NCBI GenBank assembly: GCA_946615785.1
Contig: CAMOIA010000047.1
Location: 1-9,027, forward strand
Direction: 5' to 3'
Source: an uncultured Clostridia bacterium
GTDB taxonomy: Bacteria > Bacillota > Clostridia > Christensenellales > Aristaeellaceae
Length of the DNA: 9,027 nt
The notes beneath the pieces were generated by a model, which saw only the letters and a program-made list of their open reading frames with translations, was not told where the DNA came from and did not search any database. This document shows positions 1 through 5,986 of this stretch, in pieces (position 1 is the first letter of the stretch; each line of letters starts with the position of its first letter). Both the position numbers and the translations under genes were made by a program.

Positions 1-1016
1 AAGATGCACTTGATCAGGCCGTCGAAGCCGATGGAGGCAAAGCGCCTGCCGTACGGCTCCATGCCGACCCAGCTGTCGTCATAAAAGACGTATGCTTTTT
101 TGCCGTACTTGTGCACAATGTCCACCAGCACCTTTGCCTTTTCCGCCACAAAGGCCTGAATGAAATCCATATAGTCGCGCTTGTGCGCCGTCGGGGGCAT
201 ATGGGTCGCCTGCAGTTTCCCCTGGTTGACGAAATCCTCCGCCGTCAGGGCATAGCCGTACGCTTTTTCAAACGCTTTCAGCGCCGCCGGGCTCACCGTG
301 AAATCATAGCTCGCCCAGTCGGTAAACCGGCTGCGACGGCGCAGGTCGCTTCCGAAGATCCACACAAAATTGTAAAACAGCGACGTAAACCGCACCACCG
401 TGGTATCGGGGTTCTGCACGCACCATTTTTCAAGCCAGTCCTGAAGATACGCCCAGGCGAGGGGATGCCTCGGGTCCAGCTGCCGAAGGTGCTCGCTCGT
501 CCAGTGGTTGGTCGTATGGTTGTACATGTTGATTTCCTCCCAGATCCGGTAGCAGAGGAAGGAAACCGTGTACTCATGGAAAGGAACGCAATCGCGCACC
601 GTGACAAGGCCGTCCTGATAGTGCCATTTGTCCCTTTCAACCTCAGCGTTGGCCGTGCGGTCGAATACCTGCCAGAAGGCCAGCGCTTCTTCGGAATCGT
701 TCAGCTGAAACTGCTCTTCAAAATAGCCTTTCAGGGGCTCGATCACAAGCGTGCTTTCCGCCGCCGTGACCGGATCAGAGCAAAGAAAGGTCTGCTGCTG
801 GCTGTCCGGGTGCGCCGCGGCAAAGGCGTTGTGCTGCCGGATGATGCAGATCGTTGAATAAATGCCGTAGCCCGCCTTCACGATCTCATCGGAAAGCTTC
901 GTGCCGTCGCTGTCCCGAATCACGTCGGCGCCCCAGGTCTTCGCCAGCTGCAAGGTCAGCGCTTCATAGCCGGACTCTCCGGGCAGGGTAAAATCGCCAC
1001 GCTGATTCACATTCAT
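1..1016 (-). CDS. GH112 family galactoside phosphorylase, N-terminal part (cut by window edge)
   Basis: GH112 enzymes are cytoplasmic and phosphorolyse beta-galactosides to galactose 1-phosphate plus GlcNAc, GalNAc or L-rhamnose. The visible 338 residues open with FTLPGESGYEALTLQLA then KTWGADVIRDSDGTKLSDE, a start I recognise from this family. The stretch YDDSWVGMEPYG has Asp at 313 and 314, the position recalled for the catalytic acid Asp313 of the Bifidobacterium lacto-N-biose phosphorylase. Family members are about 720 residues, so a little under half is present. The ATG at 1016 is chosen because GGGAGG (1026-1031) lies 9 nt upstream and the family motif begins at once. It is divergent from an acetylesterase-like gene. 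Specificity (lacto-N-biose/galacto-N-biose or galactosyl-rhamnose) cannot be read here; the pectin-type neighbour makes galactosyl-rhamnose plausible, which is inference only. Confidence 0.88.
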   Translation of the reverse strand, partial: MNVNQRGDFTLPGESGYEALTLQLAKTWGADVIRDSDGTKLSDEIVKAGYGIYSTICIIRQHNAFAAAHPDSQQQTFLCSDPVTAAESTLVIEPLKGYFEEQFQLNDSEEALAFWQVFDRTANAEVERDKWHYQDGLVTVRDCVPFHEYTVSFLCYRIWEEINMYNHTTNHWTSEHLRQLDPRHPLAWAYLQDWLEKWCVQNPDTTVVRFTSLFYNFVWIFGSDLRRRSRFTDWASYDFTVSPAALKAFEKAYGYALTAEDFVNQGKLQATHMPPTAHKRDYMDFIQAFVAEKAKVLVDIVHKYGKKAYVFYDDSWVGMEPYGRRFASIGFDGLIKCI

Positions 1017-1040
1017 GCAATACCGCCTCCCAGACAAATC

Positions 1041-1087
1041 ATCAGACTGATTCTTTACCATCGCCGCTTCGCAGCCTGCGGGCGGCG
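1041..1087. promoter_or_regulatory. Two inverted repeats in the divergent GH112/esterase spacer
   Basis: A perfect 5-bp dyad around one base (ATCAG-A-CTGAT, 1041-1051) is followed by an imperfect GC-rich dyad: CGCCGC (1062-1067) and CGCA (1070-1073) pair with TGCG (1077-1080) and GCGGCG (1082-1087). Both lie in the probable leader or promoter region of the minus-strand GH112 gene and just upstream of the plus-strand promoter. They could be regulator binding sites or leader RNA hairpins; the sequence alone does not decide. No convincing minus-strand promoter is visible for the GH112 gene, only a weak TAAAGA-like -10 near 1050-1060. Confidence 0.3.
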
Positions 1088-1105
1088 GAACCGTCCCTGC
1101 GGGAA

Positions 1106-1134
1106 TTGACACGCAATACGCATCGCCCTATAAT
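1106..1134 (+). promoter_or_regulatory. Sigma-A/sigma-70 type promoter of the esterase gene
   Basis: TTGACA (1106-1111) and TATAAT (1129-1134) are both exact consensus hexamers separated by 17 nt. Transcription should start near 1141, giving a leader of about 26 nt before the ATG at 1167. It is the best promoter match in the window, which suggests strong expression unless a repressor acts nearby. Confidence 0.85.
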
Positions 1135-1166
1135 GGCGTTATCAACAAGAAAGAAGGAGATGCCGT

Positions 1167-1835
1167 ATGCCTTCCATTTACATCATCGGGGATTCCACGG
1201 TCGAGGACAACAAGGAGCCGTTTCGCGGCTGGGGGTGGGCCCTTCCGCGCCATACAGCCGAAGGGGTCGCCGTGCACAACCATGCGCTCAGCGGCCGCAG
1301 CAGCCGCAGCTTTTTCGAAGAAGGTTTATTCGCGCCGGTGGAAGCGTCGCTGCAGAAAGGCGATCTTCTTCTGATCCAGTTCGGTCACAACGACGAAAAG
1401 GACGACGAGCGCCACACCGATCCTGATTCTACGTATCAGGAGATGCTTTCAAGGTACTGCGACGCCGCCATCGCAAAAGGCGCGCAGCCCGTTCTGATCA
1501 CGTCCGTCGAAAGGCGTTTTTTCACCGGCGACGGGAGCGTTCTCTACACCCACGGCGAATATCCCGCTGCCATGCGGACGCTTGCCGCCAAGAGGGGCAT
1601 CCCCCTTTGCGACCTGCAAAAGCGCAGCCGGGATCTGTACCTTTCCCTTGGGGAAGAAAAGACCGCGGCGCTGTTCGTGCGTCTTGCCCCCGGCGAAAAC
1701 CCCGATTTCCCGGACGGACACGACGACAAGACGCATTTCAACGCCTGCGGCGCGGCTGTGATCGCCGGTCTCGTCGCCGGCCTGCTCCGTCAGATTCCCG
1801 TCTGCGCGCCGTTTTTCAAACCCGAAGAAGCCTGA
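1167..1835 (+). CDS. SGNH/GDSL hydrolase, rhamnogalacturonan acetylesterase-like
   Basis: A 222-residue esterase of the SGNH fold, closest in pattern to rhamnogalacturonan acetylesterases (CE12), which remove O-acetyl groups from pectin. All four blocks are visible: block I IIGDSTVEDN with nucleophile Ser10; block II SGRSSRSF with Gly43; block III QFGHNDEKD with Asn75; block V DDKTHFN with the Asp187-x-x-His190 pair. There is no signal peptide or membrane segment, so it should act inside the cell, probably on imported oligosaccharides. The ATG at 1167 follows AAGGAG (1154-1159) by 7 nt. It is a single gene behind its own promoter, divergent from the GH112 phosphorylase, and its stop lies 4 bp from the stop of the convergent HPr-like gene. 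Fold and catalytic residues are clear; the substrate is inferred. Confidence 0.88.
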   Translation: MPSIYIIGDSTVEDNKEPFRGWGWALPRHTAEGVAVHNHALSGRSSRSFFEEGLFAPVEASLQKGDLLLIQFGHNDEKDDERHTDPDSTYQEMLSRYCDAAIAKGAQPVLITSVERRFFTGDGSVLYTHGEYPAAMRTLAAKRGIPLCDLQKRSRDLYLSLGEEKTAALFVRLAPGENPDFPDGHDDKTHFNACGAAVIAGLVAGLLRQIPVCAPFFKPEEA

Positions 1836-1839
1836 ATGA

Positions 1840-2067
1840 TCAGACGGTGAACTGCTGGATATCGCCGATCAGGTCGTCGCAGTCGTCCGTGTAAATATCC
1901 AGGGTAATCGGCTTTGAAAGATCCAGGGAGAAAATGCCAAGGATCGATTTCGCGTCCACCACGTGGCGGCCGGAGCGAAGGTCCATTTCATAAGGATAGC
2001 GGTTCACGGTGTTGACAAAGGTCTTGACGTCTTCGGCAAAACTGAGCTTGATCGGTACGGATTTCAT
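1840..2067 (-). CDS. HPr-like protein lacking the phosphorylatable histidine
   Basis: A 75-residue protein with the second half of the HPr fold: FVNTVNRYPYEMDL, then DAKSILGIFSL, which matches the HPr regulatory-serine motif (aKSimgvmsL). Aligned to E. coli HPr at FV and KS with a constant offset of five, Ser41 corresponds to Ser46, while the active loop (GLHxRP, His15 and Arg17) is shortened and has no His or Arg; Phe10 falls at the His15 position. It therefore cannot carry PTS phosphate in the usual way. It could be a regulator like Crh of Bacillus, which also lacks His15 but keeps Ser46; that role is inferred. The ATG at 2067 is preferred over an upstream in-frame ATG at 2109 because AAAGGAG (2077-2083) sits 9 nt before it. 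It is the last gene after glnS and gltX, with no promoter of its own that I can find. Confidence 0.8.
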   Translation of the reverse strand: MKSVPIKLSFAEDVKTFVNTVNRYPYEMDLRSGRHVVDAKSILGIFSLDLSKPITLDIYTDDCDDLIGDIQQFTV

Positions 2068-2097
2068 CGGTTTTCTCTCCTTTCGGTCGGTGCGGTC

Positions 2098-2127
2098 AAA
2101 AACATCCAAAGCGGCAGCCGCCGCTTT
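2098..2127 (-). terminator. Terminator-like hairpin after gltX
   Basis: On the minus strand an 8-bp stem AAAGCGGC (2127-2120) / GCCGCTTT (2115-2108) with a 4-nt loop is followed, after four bases, by five T (2102-2098). It begins 12 nt after the gltX stop codon and ends about 30 nt before the HPr-like start. The T-run is short and offset, so partial readthrough into the HPr-like gene is likely. An alternative hairpin GCCGC-GAAA-GCGGC (2133-2120), capped by a GNRA tetraloop, uses the same bases and would exclude this one. Confidence 0.55.
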
Positions 2128-2138
2128 CGCGGCCCTTC

Positions 2139-3593
2139 TTAAGCAAGACGCTTTCTGGAAGCGTCAAGGCGGCGGAGGGTCTCTTCTTTTCCAAGCAGAT
2201 AGGCAATTTCAAACGCGCCGCCCGGCGTGTTCGCAAGCCCGGAAATGGCGATGCGAAGCGGCCAGAGCACCGCGCCGTTCTTCATGCCGCTTGCGGCAAT
2301 GGCTTCCATCACCCGGTCGTGGATTTCGCTTTCCGTCCAGTCCGAAACCGCCTCCAGCACCGGACGAACCATGTCCAGGGCCTGCGGCGCCGTCTCGGCG
2401 CTGGTTTTCATTTTCTTGTTGAAATACAATTCGTTGTCAAATGCCGGCATGTCGCGCAGGAAGGATACCATTTCCGGCACGCGGGAGAACACTTCCGTCC
2501 GCCCCTGCATCAGTTCCGCAAGCCGCCTGTAATCGGGCTTTTTTTCCATGCCGTCAAACGCCTTGTCAAACCACGGCGTGACTTTCTTCAGATAGTCTTC
2601 AAACGGCATTTCGCGGATGTAGTTGGCGTTGAACCAGGTGAGCTTGTTCACGTCAAAGATGCCCGGCGCTTTGTTGATGCCCTTCACGTCGAACGCCTCG
2701 ATCAGCTCGTCCATCGTGAAGAATTCCCGGTCGTCTCCCGGGTTCCAGCCGACCAGCGCCAGGTAGTTGATCAGCGCCTCGGTCAGGTAGCCCTTGTCGA
2801 TAAAGTCGCTGTAATAGGCGTCTCCGTCGCGCTTTGAAAGCTTGTGGGTGGCGTCGCGCATGACGGTGGGCAGATGGATGTATTTCGGAATCTCCCAGCC
2901 GAATGCCTCGTACAGAAGATTGTATTTCGGCGTGGAGGAAAGGTATTCCATGCCCCGGATCACATGGGTGATGCCCATGAGATGGTCGTCGATGACATTG
3001 GCGAAATTATAGGTAGGCATTCCGTCCTGCTTGATGAGCACCATGTCGTCCAGGGTGTCGTTCGGCATGGAAATCTCGCCGAAGACCATGTCGTTATACC
3101 GGCTTTCGCCCTCGGTCGGCGCGTTCTGCCGGATCACGTAGGGCATGCCGGCGTCCAGGCGGCGCTGCACCTCCGCCCTGTCAAGGCGCAGGCAGTGCTT
3201 GTCGTATTTGAAGGTTTCGCCGCGGCTTTCCGCTTCTTTGCGGCGCTCGTCAAGCTCCTCCTTCGTGCAGAAGCAGTAATAGGCCTTGCCCTTTTCAATC
3301 AGCTCCTCCGCGTAGGGAAGGTACAGATCCTTCCGTTCGGACTGGATGTACGGGCCGCAGGGGCCGCCCACGTCCGGGCCTTCGTCCCACTGCATGCCGC
3401 AGGCCCGCAGGGTGTCGTAAATCACCTCGGTGGCGCCGGGAACAAAGCGTTCCTGGTCCGTGTCCTCAATGCGCAGGATAAACTTGCCCCTGTTTTTCCG
3501 GGCAAACAAATATGCGTACAGCGCCGTGCGCACGCCGCCAAGGTGCATAAAGCCGGTCGGCGACGGGGCAAAGCGGGTGCGAACCTCACTCAT
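2139..3593 (-). CDS. gltX: Glutamyl-tRNA synthetase
   Basis: Class I synthetase charging tRNA-Glu with glutamate in the cytoplasm. The 484-residue length is normal for bacterial GluRS. The ATP-site signature is FAPSPTGFMHLGG (HLGG at 17-20, the HIGH box), and the second signature is KLSKR at 251-255. Cys107, Cys109 and Cys134 resemble the zinc-binding cysteines of E. coli GluRS, although the following His ligand is not obvious. The start at 3593 gives the usual MSEVRTRFAPSPTG opening; an in-frame ATG at 3638 would add 15 unrelated residues and begins almost at the glnS stop. A GAGGG site lies just upstream. It follows glnS by 46 nt on the same strand. As a dedicated GlnRS is encoded beside it, this enzyme is probably the discriminating type; that is inferred. 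Confidence 0.96.
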   Translation of the reverse strand: MSEVRTRFAPSPTGFMHLGGVRTALYAYLFARKNRGKFILRIEDTDQERFVPGATEVIYDTLRACGMQWDEGPDVGGPCGPYIQSERKDLYLPYAEELIEKGKAYYCFCTKEELDERRKEAESRGETFKYDKHCLRLDRAEVQRRLDAGMPYVIRQNAPTEGESRYNDMVFGEISMPNDTLDDMVLIKQDGMPTYNFANVIDDHLMGITHVIRGMEYLSSTPKYNLLYEAFGWEIPKYIHLPTVMRDATHKLSKRDGDAYYSDFIDKGYLTEALINYLALVGWNPGDDREFFTMDELIEAFDVKGINKAPGIFDVNKLTWFNANYIREMPFEDYLKKVTPWFDKAFDGMEKKPDYRRLAELMQGRTEVFSRVPEMVSFLRDMPAFDNELYFNKKMKTSAETAPQALDMVRPVLEAVSDWTESEIHDRVMEAIAASGMKNGAVLWPLRIAISGLANTPGGAFEIAYLLGKEETLRRLDASRKRLA

Positions 3594-3613
3594 GATGATT
3601 CCCTCATTTCTGA

Positions 3614-3629
3614 TCCGCCTGATGGCGGA
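3614..3629 (-). other. Hairpin between glnS and gltX
   Basis: TCCGCC (3614-3619) and GGCGGA (3624-3629) form a perfect 6-bp stem with a 4-nt loop in the 46-nt gap between glnS and gltX. No T-run follows in the direction of transcription, so it is not a standard terminator. It may mark an mRNA processing or stabilising site; this is weakly supported. Confidence 0.35.
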
Positions 3630-3639
3630 ATGATTCAAT

Positions 3640-5373
3640 TTATTTCTGCGGCTTGAAGCCGTCCCTCAGGCCGACGGTGCGGTTGAAAACGGGAAGGTCT
3701 TCGGTGCTGTCCGGATCCATGCAGAAGTATCCGACGCGCATGAACTGCAGCGTGTCGCCCGCCTTCGCTTCCCGCACGGCGCTTTCGGCATAGCCCTTCG
3801 TCACCTTCAGGCTGTCCGGATTGAGCCGGCGGATGAACGCCTTCAGCTTCCGGTCGGTGGAATTTTCCTCGGCGTTTTCCGCTTCCTCGTTTCCTTCCGC
3901 CTCGTCGGCTCCGTCCGCGTCCACTTCGTCGTCCAGCAGCAGGTTTTCATAGAGCCTCGCCTCAATCGGCACGGCGCTTTGCGCATGCACCCAGTGAAGC
4001 GTCGCGCCCTTGATCTTCCTGTCCGCGCCGGGCGTTCCGGAGGCAGTGTCCAGATCCACCGTGCACAGCACCGCCGTCACGTTGCCCTCTTCGTCCTTTT
4101 CGCAGCCGTCGCAGCGGACGATATACGCGCCCTTCAGGCGCACCTCGTTGCCGGGATACATCCGCTTGTAGCCCTTGATGGGCTCTTCCATGAAATCCTC
4201 GCGCTCGATGTAAAGTTCTTTCCCGAAGGTCGTCGTGTGCGTTCCCATTTCCGGGTGCTTGGGATGGTTTTCCATCACCACGTCCACCGTCTTATCCTCG
4301 GGCCAGTTGGTCAGGATCACCTTAAGCGGATCCAGCACGGCCATGACGCGCGCGGACGTGTCGTCCAGATCGCTGCGGACGCAGCTTTCAAGCACGGCGG
4401 CGTCCACCACGGAATCCGCCTTGCTCATGCCGATACGGTCCACAAAATCGCGCACGGCGCGGCCCGTGTAGCCGCGGCGCCGGAGCGCGGAGAGGGTGGG
4501 CATGCGGGGGTCGTCCCATCCGCGCACGTAGCCGCCCTCCACCAGGGCGCGAAGATAGCGCTTGCTCATGACCGTGCGGGTCATGTTGAGCCTGGCGAAT
4601 TCGATCTGCCTCGGCTTTGCGGGCAGCATGTTCTGCGCGTGCTCCACCACCCAGTCATAGAGCGGGCGATGGATCTCGTACTCCAGCGAGCAAAGAGAAT
4701 GGGTAATGCCCTCCAGCGCGTCCCCGATGGGATGCGCGAAATCGTACATGGGATAAATGCACCACTTGTTCCCGGTGCGCCAGTGCTCTTTATAAAGGAT
4801 CCGGTACATGGTGGGGTCGCGCATGACGACGTTCGGGGACGCCATGTCGATCTTCATCCTGAGGGTCTTTGAGCCCTCCGGGAATTCGCCATTGCGCATC
4901 CTGCGGAACAGATCAAGGCTCTCCTCCGCGGGGCGGTCGCGCCAGGGAGAATTCTTCCCAGGTTCCGTCAGGGTGCCGCGGTAGGCGCGCATTTCGTCCT
5001 TGTCCAATTCGTCCACATAGGCAAGGCCGCGCCGGATCCAGTCCTCCGCGATTTCATAGCACTTGTCATAATAATCCGAAGCGTAGAACAGCCCGCCCGT
5101 CCAGTTGAACCCAAGCCAGCGGATATCCTTTTCGATATTGTAGACGTATTCCATGTCTTCCTTCGCGGGGTTCGTGTCGTCAAAGCGCAGGTTACACTTG
5201 CCGCCGTATTTCTCCGCGGTCAGAAAGTCCATAATCAGGGCCTTGCAGTGGCCGATATGCATATACCCGTTGGGCTCAGGCGGGAATCGGGTGTGCACCT
5301 GCGTATATCTTCCCTCCCGCAGGTCCTCCTCGATCGCGTCCCAGATAAAATTGCTCTTTACCGTTTCATCCAT
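3640..5373 (-). CDS. glnS: Glutaminyl-tRNA synthetase
   Basis: Class I synthetase charging tRNA-Gln directly with glutamine, which removes the need to amidate Glu-tRNA-Gln. Visible signatures are RFPPEPNGYMHIGHCKAL (HIGH at 39-42) and TVMSKRYLRAL (VMSKR at 268-272), both specific to GlnRS. The C-terminal anticodon-binding beta-barrels end with PVFNRTVGLRD. The protein has 577 residues, slightly longer than the 554 of E. coli, mainly because of an acidic low-complexity insertion at about residues 481-508 (DEVDADGADEAEGNEEAE and on) in the distal barrel region, where E. coli has only a short loop. The ATG at 5373 follows a perfect AAGGAGG (5383-5389) by 9 nt. It is the first gene of the glnS-gltX-HPr-like run behind the promoter at 5424-5452. 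Confidence 0.97.
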   Translation of the reverse strand: MDETVKSNFIWDAIEEDLREGRYTQVHTRFPPEPNGYMHIGHCKALIMDFLTAEKYGGKCNLRFDDTNPAKEDMEYVYNIEKDIRWLGFNWTGGLFYASDYYDKCYEIAEDWIRRGLAYVDELDKDEMRAYRGTLTEPGKNSPWRDRPAEESLDLFRRMRNGEFPEGSKTLRMKIDMASPNVVMRDPTMYRILYKEHWRTGNKWCIYPMYDFAHPIGDALEGITHSLCSLEYEIHRPLYDWVVEHAQNMLPAKPRQIEFARLNMTRTVMSKRYLRALVEGGYVRGWDDPRMPTLSALRRRGYTGRAVRDFVDRIGMSKADSVVDAAVLESCVRSDLDDTSARVMAVLDPLKVILTNWPEDKTVDVVMENHPKHPEMGTHTTTFGKELYIEREDFMEEPIKGYKRMYPGNEVRLKGAYIVRCDGCEKDEEGNVTAVLCTVDLDTASGTPGADRKIKGATLHWVHAQSAVPIEARLYENLLLDDEVDADGADEAEGNEEAENAEENSTDRKLKAFIRRLNPDSLKVTKGYAESAVREAKAGDTLQFMRVGYFCMDPDSTEDLPVFNRTVGLRDGFKPQK

Positions 5374-5402
5374 CGCCGTGTGCCTCCTTGGGGTCAGGTT
5401 CC

Positions 5403-5417
5403 GCAGTCTGAAACTGC
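5403..5417 (-). other. Short hairpin at the 5' end of the glnS transcript
   Basis: GCAGT (5403-5407) and ACTGC (5413-5417) form a 5-bp stem with a 5-nt loop. The predicted transcription start from the promoter at 5424-5452 is near 5417, so the transcript would begin with this hairpin. 5' hairpins of this kind can stabilise mRNA. The leader of about 44 nt is far too short for a T-box. Confidence 0.35.
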
Positions 5418-5423
5418 CTTAGC

Positions 5424-5452
5424 ATCATATCAGATTCTGCGCCTGTTTTCAA
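5424..5452 (-). promoter_or_regulatory. Sigma-A type promoter of glnS-gltX
   Basis: Read on the minus strand: -35 TTGAAA (5452-5447), a 17-nt spacer, and -10 TATGAT (5429-5424) preceded by TG one base upstream, an extended -10. Each hexamer differs from consensus at one or two positions. It drives glnS, gltX and probably the HPr-like gene. Confidence 0.8.
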
Positions 5453-5458
5453 GCCATT

Positions 5459-5508
5459 GTGCCCTTTCAGCACGCCTTTTTCTGTGCCCCTTCAGCACGC
5501 TTTTTCCC
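5459..5508. repeat. Two-copy 25-bp tandem repeat between divergent promoters
   Basis: Copy 1 is 5459-5483 and copy 2 is 5484-5508, matching at 21 of 25 positions. Each copy contains GTGCCC, TTCAGCACGC and then a T-run; GTGC and GCAC within a copy can pair as a short 4-bp stem. The repeat sits directly upstream of the glnS -35 box and about 37 bp upstream of the ybaB -35 box. It could be a pair of regulator sites or a simple slippage duplication. There are only two copies and no spacer, so it is not a CRISPR array. Confidence 0.6.
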
Positions 5509-5544
5509 CGCAATTCAGCCCGTTCCGCGCGCCGTTGCATCTGC

Positions 5545-5573
5545 TGGACAAGCGGCGTTTGGCATGGTATAAT
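5545..5573 (+). promoter_or_regulatory. Sigma-A type promoter of ybaB-recR
   Basis: TGGACA (5545-5550, one mismatch from TTGACA), a 17-nt spacer, and an exact TATAAT (5568-5573) preceded by TGG, an extended -10 element. Transcription should begin near 5580, leaving a leader of about 65 nt before ybaB. Confidence 0.82.
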
Positions 5574-5645
5574 GCACTGCGCGAAGCGCCGAACCGGAAA
5601 CGCTTTACTTCACTTTCATCAGCTGATATCAAGGAGGAGTGCACC

Positions 5646-5984
5646 ATGGCACGCAATCAATTCCCCAACTTTGGCGGGGGCAACATGCAGCAGCTCATGC
5701 GCCAGGCGCAGAAAATGCAGGAACAGCTTACAAAAGCCCAGGAAGAGCTTGACAGCCGCGAATACGAAGCTTCGTCCGGCGGCGGAATGGTCAGCTGCCG
5801 CATCAACGGAAAGCGCGAGCTGATCTCGCTGACGATCAAGCCCGAAGCGGTGGACCCCGACGACGTTGAAATGCTGCAGGACCTGATCATGGCGGCCGTC
5901 AACGAGGCCATCCGCGAGGGTGAAAAAACCCGCGAAGAAACCATGGGCCGCATGGCGCCCGCAGGCATGGGCGGTCTGTTCTGA
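5646..5984 (+). CDS. ybaB: YbaB/EbfC family nucleoid-associated protein
   Basis: A 112-residue small DNA-binding protein of the YbaB/EbfC family, which forms dimers that clamp DNA with helical arms and is almost always encoded just before recR. The opening NMQQLMRQAQKMQEQLTKAQ is the long first helix; the central sheet holds GGGMVSCRINGKRELISLTI and VDPDDVEMLQDLIMAAVNEA. The C-terminus is Gly/Met-rich (MAPAGMGGLF), as in many family members. The ATG at 5646 follows AAGGAGG (5631-5637) by 8 nt; in-frame upstream ATGs have no such site and would add unrelated residues. It is the first gene of a two-gene unit with recR, 2 nt between stop and start. dnaX, the usual upstream neighbour in Firmicutes, is absent here; glnS is divergent instead. 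Confidence 0.94.
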   Translation: MARNQFPNFGGGNMQQLMRQAQKMQEQLTKAQEELDSREYEASSGGGMVSCRINGKRELISLTIKPEAVDPDDVEMLQDLIMAAVNEAIREGEKTREETMGRMAPAGMGGLF

Positions 5985-5986
5985 CC

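Noticed and set aside
111..857. Long plus-strand open frame opposite the GH112 gene
   Set aside because: Its protein shows no family pattern and has no ribosome binding site; the minus strand here carries recognisable GH112 motifs. It is a shadow of a GC-rich gene.
3594..3638. Extended GltX start at 3638
   Set aside because: It adds 15 residues not seen in the family and would cover the inter-gene hairpin; the ATG at 3593 gives the standard GluRS start.
2844..3656. 270-codon plus-strand open frame opposite gltX
   Set aside because: Antisense shadow: His/Val/Ala-rich product with no domain, while the minus strand encodes intact GluRS.
3979..4872. 297-codon plus-strand open frame opposite glnS
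   Set aside because: Same reason: His/Arg/Val-rich shadow of a clear GlnRS gene.
5374..5452. T-box riboswitch upstream of glnS
   Set aside because: The predicted transcript leader is only about 44 nt and lacks T-box sequence, specifier stem and terminator.
5459..5508. CRISPR-like array
   Set aside because: Only two directly adjacent copies without spacers and no cas genes.
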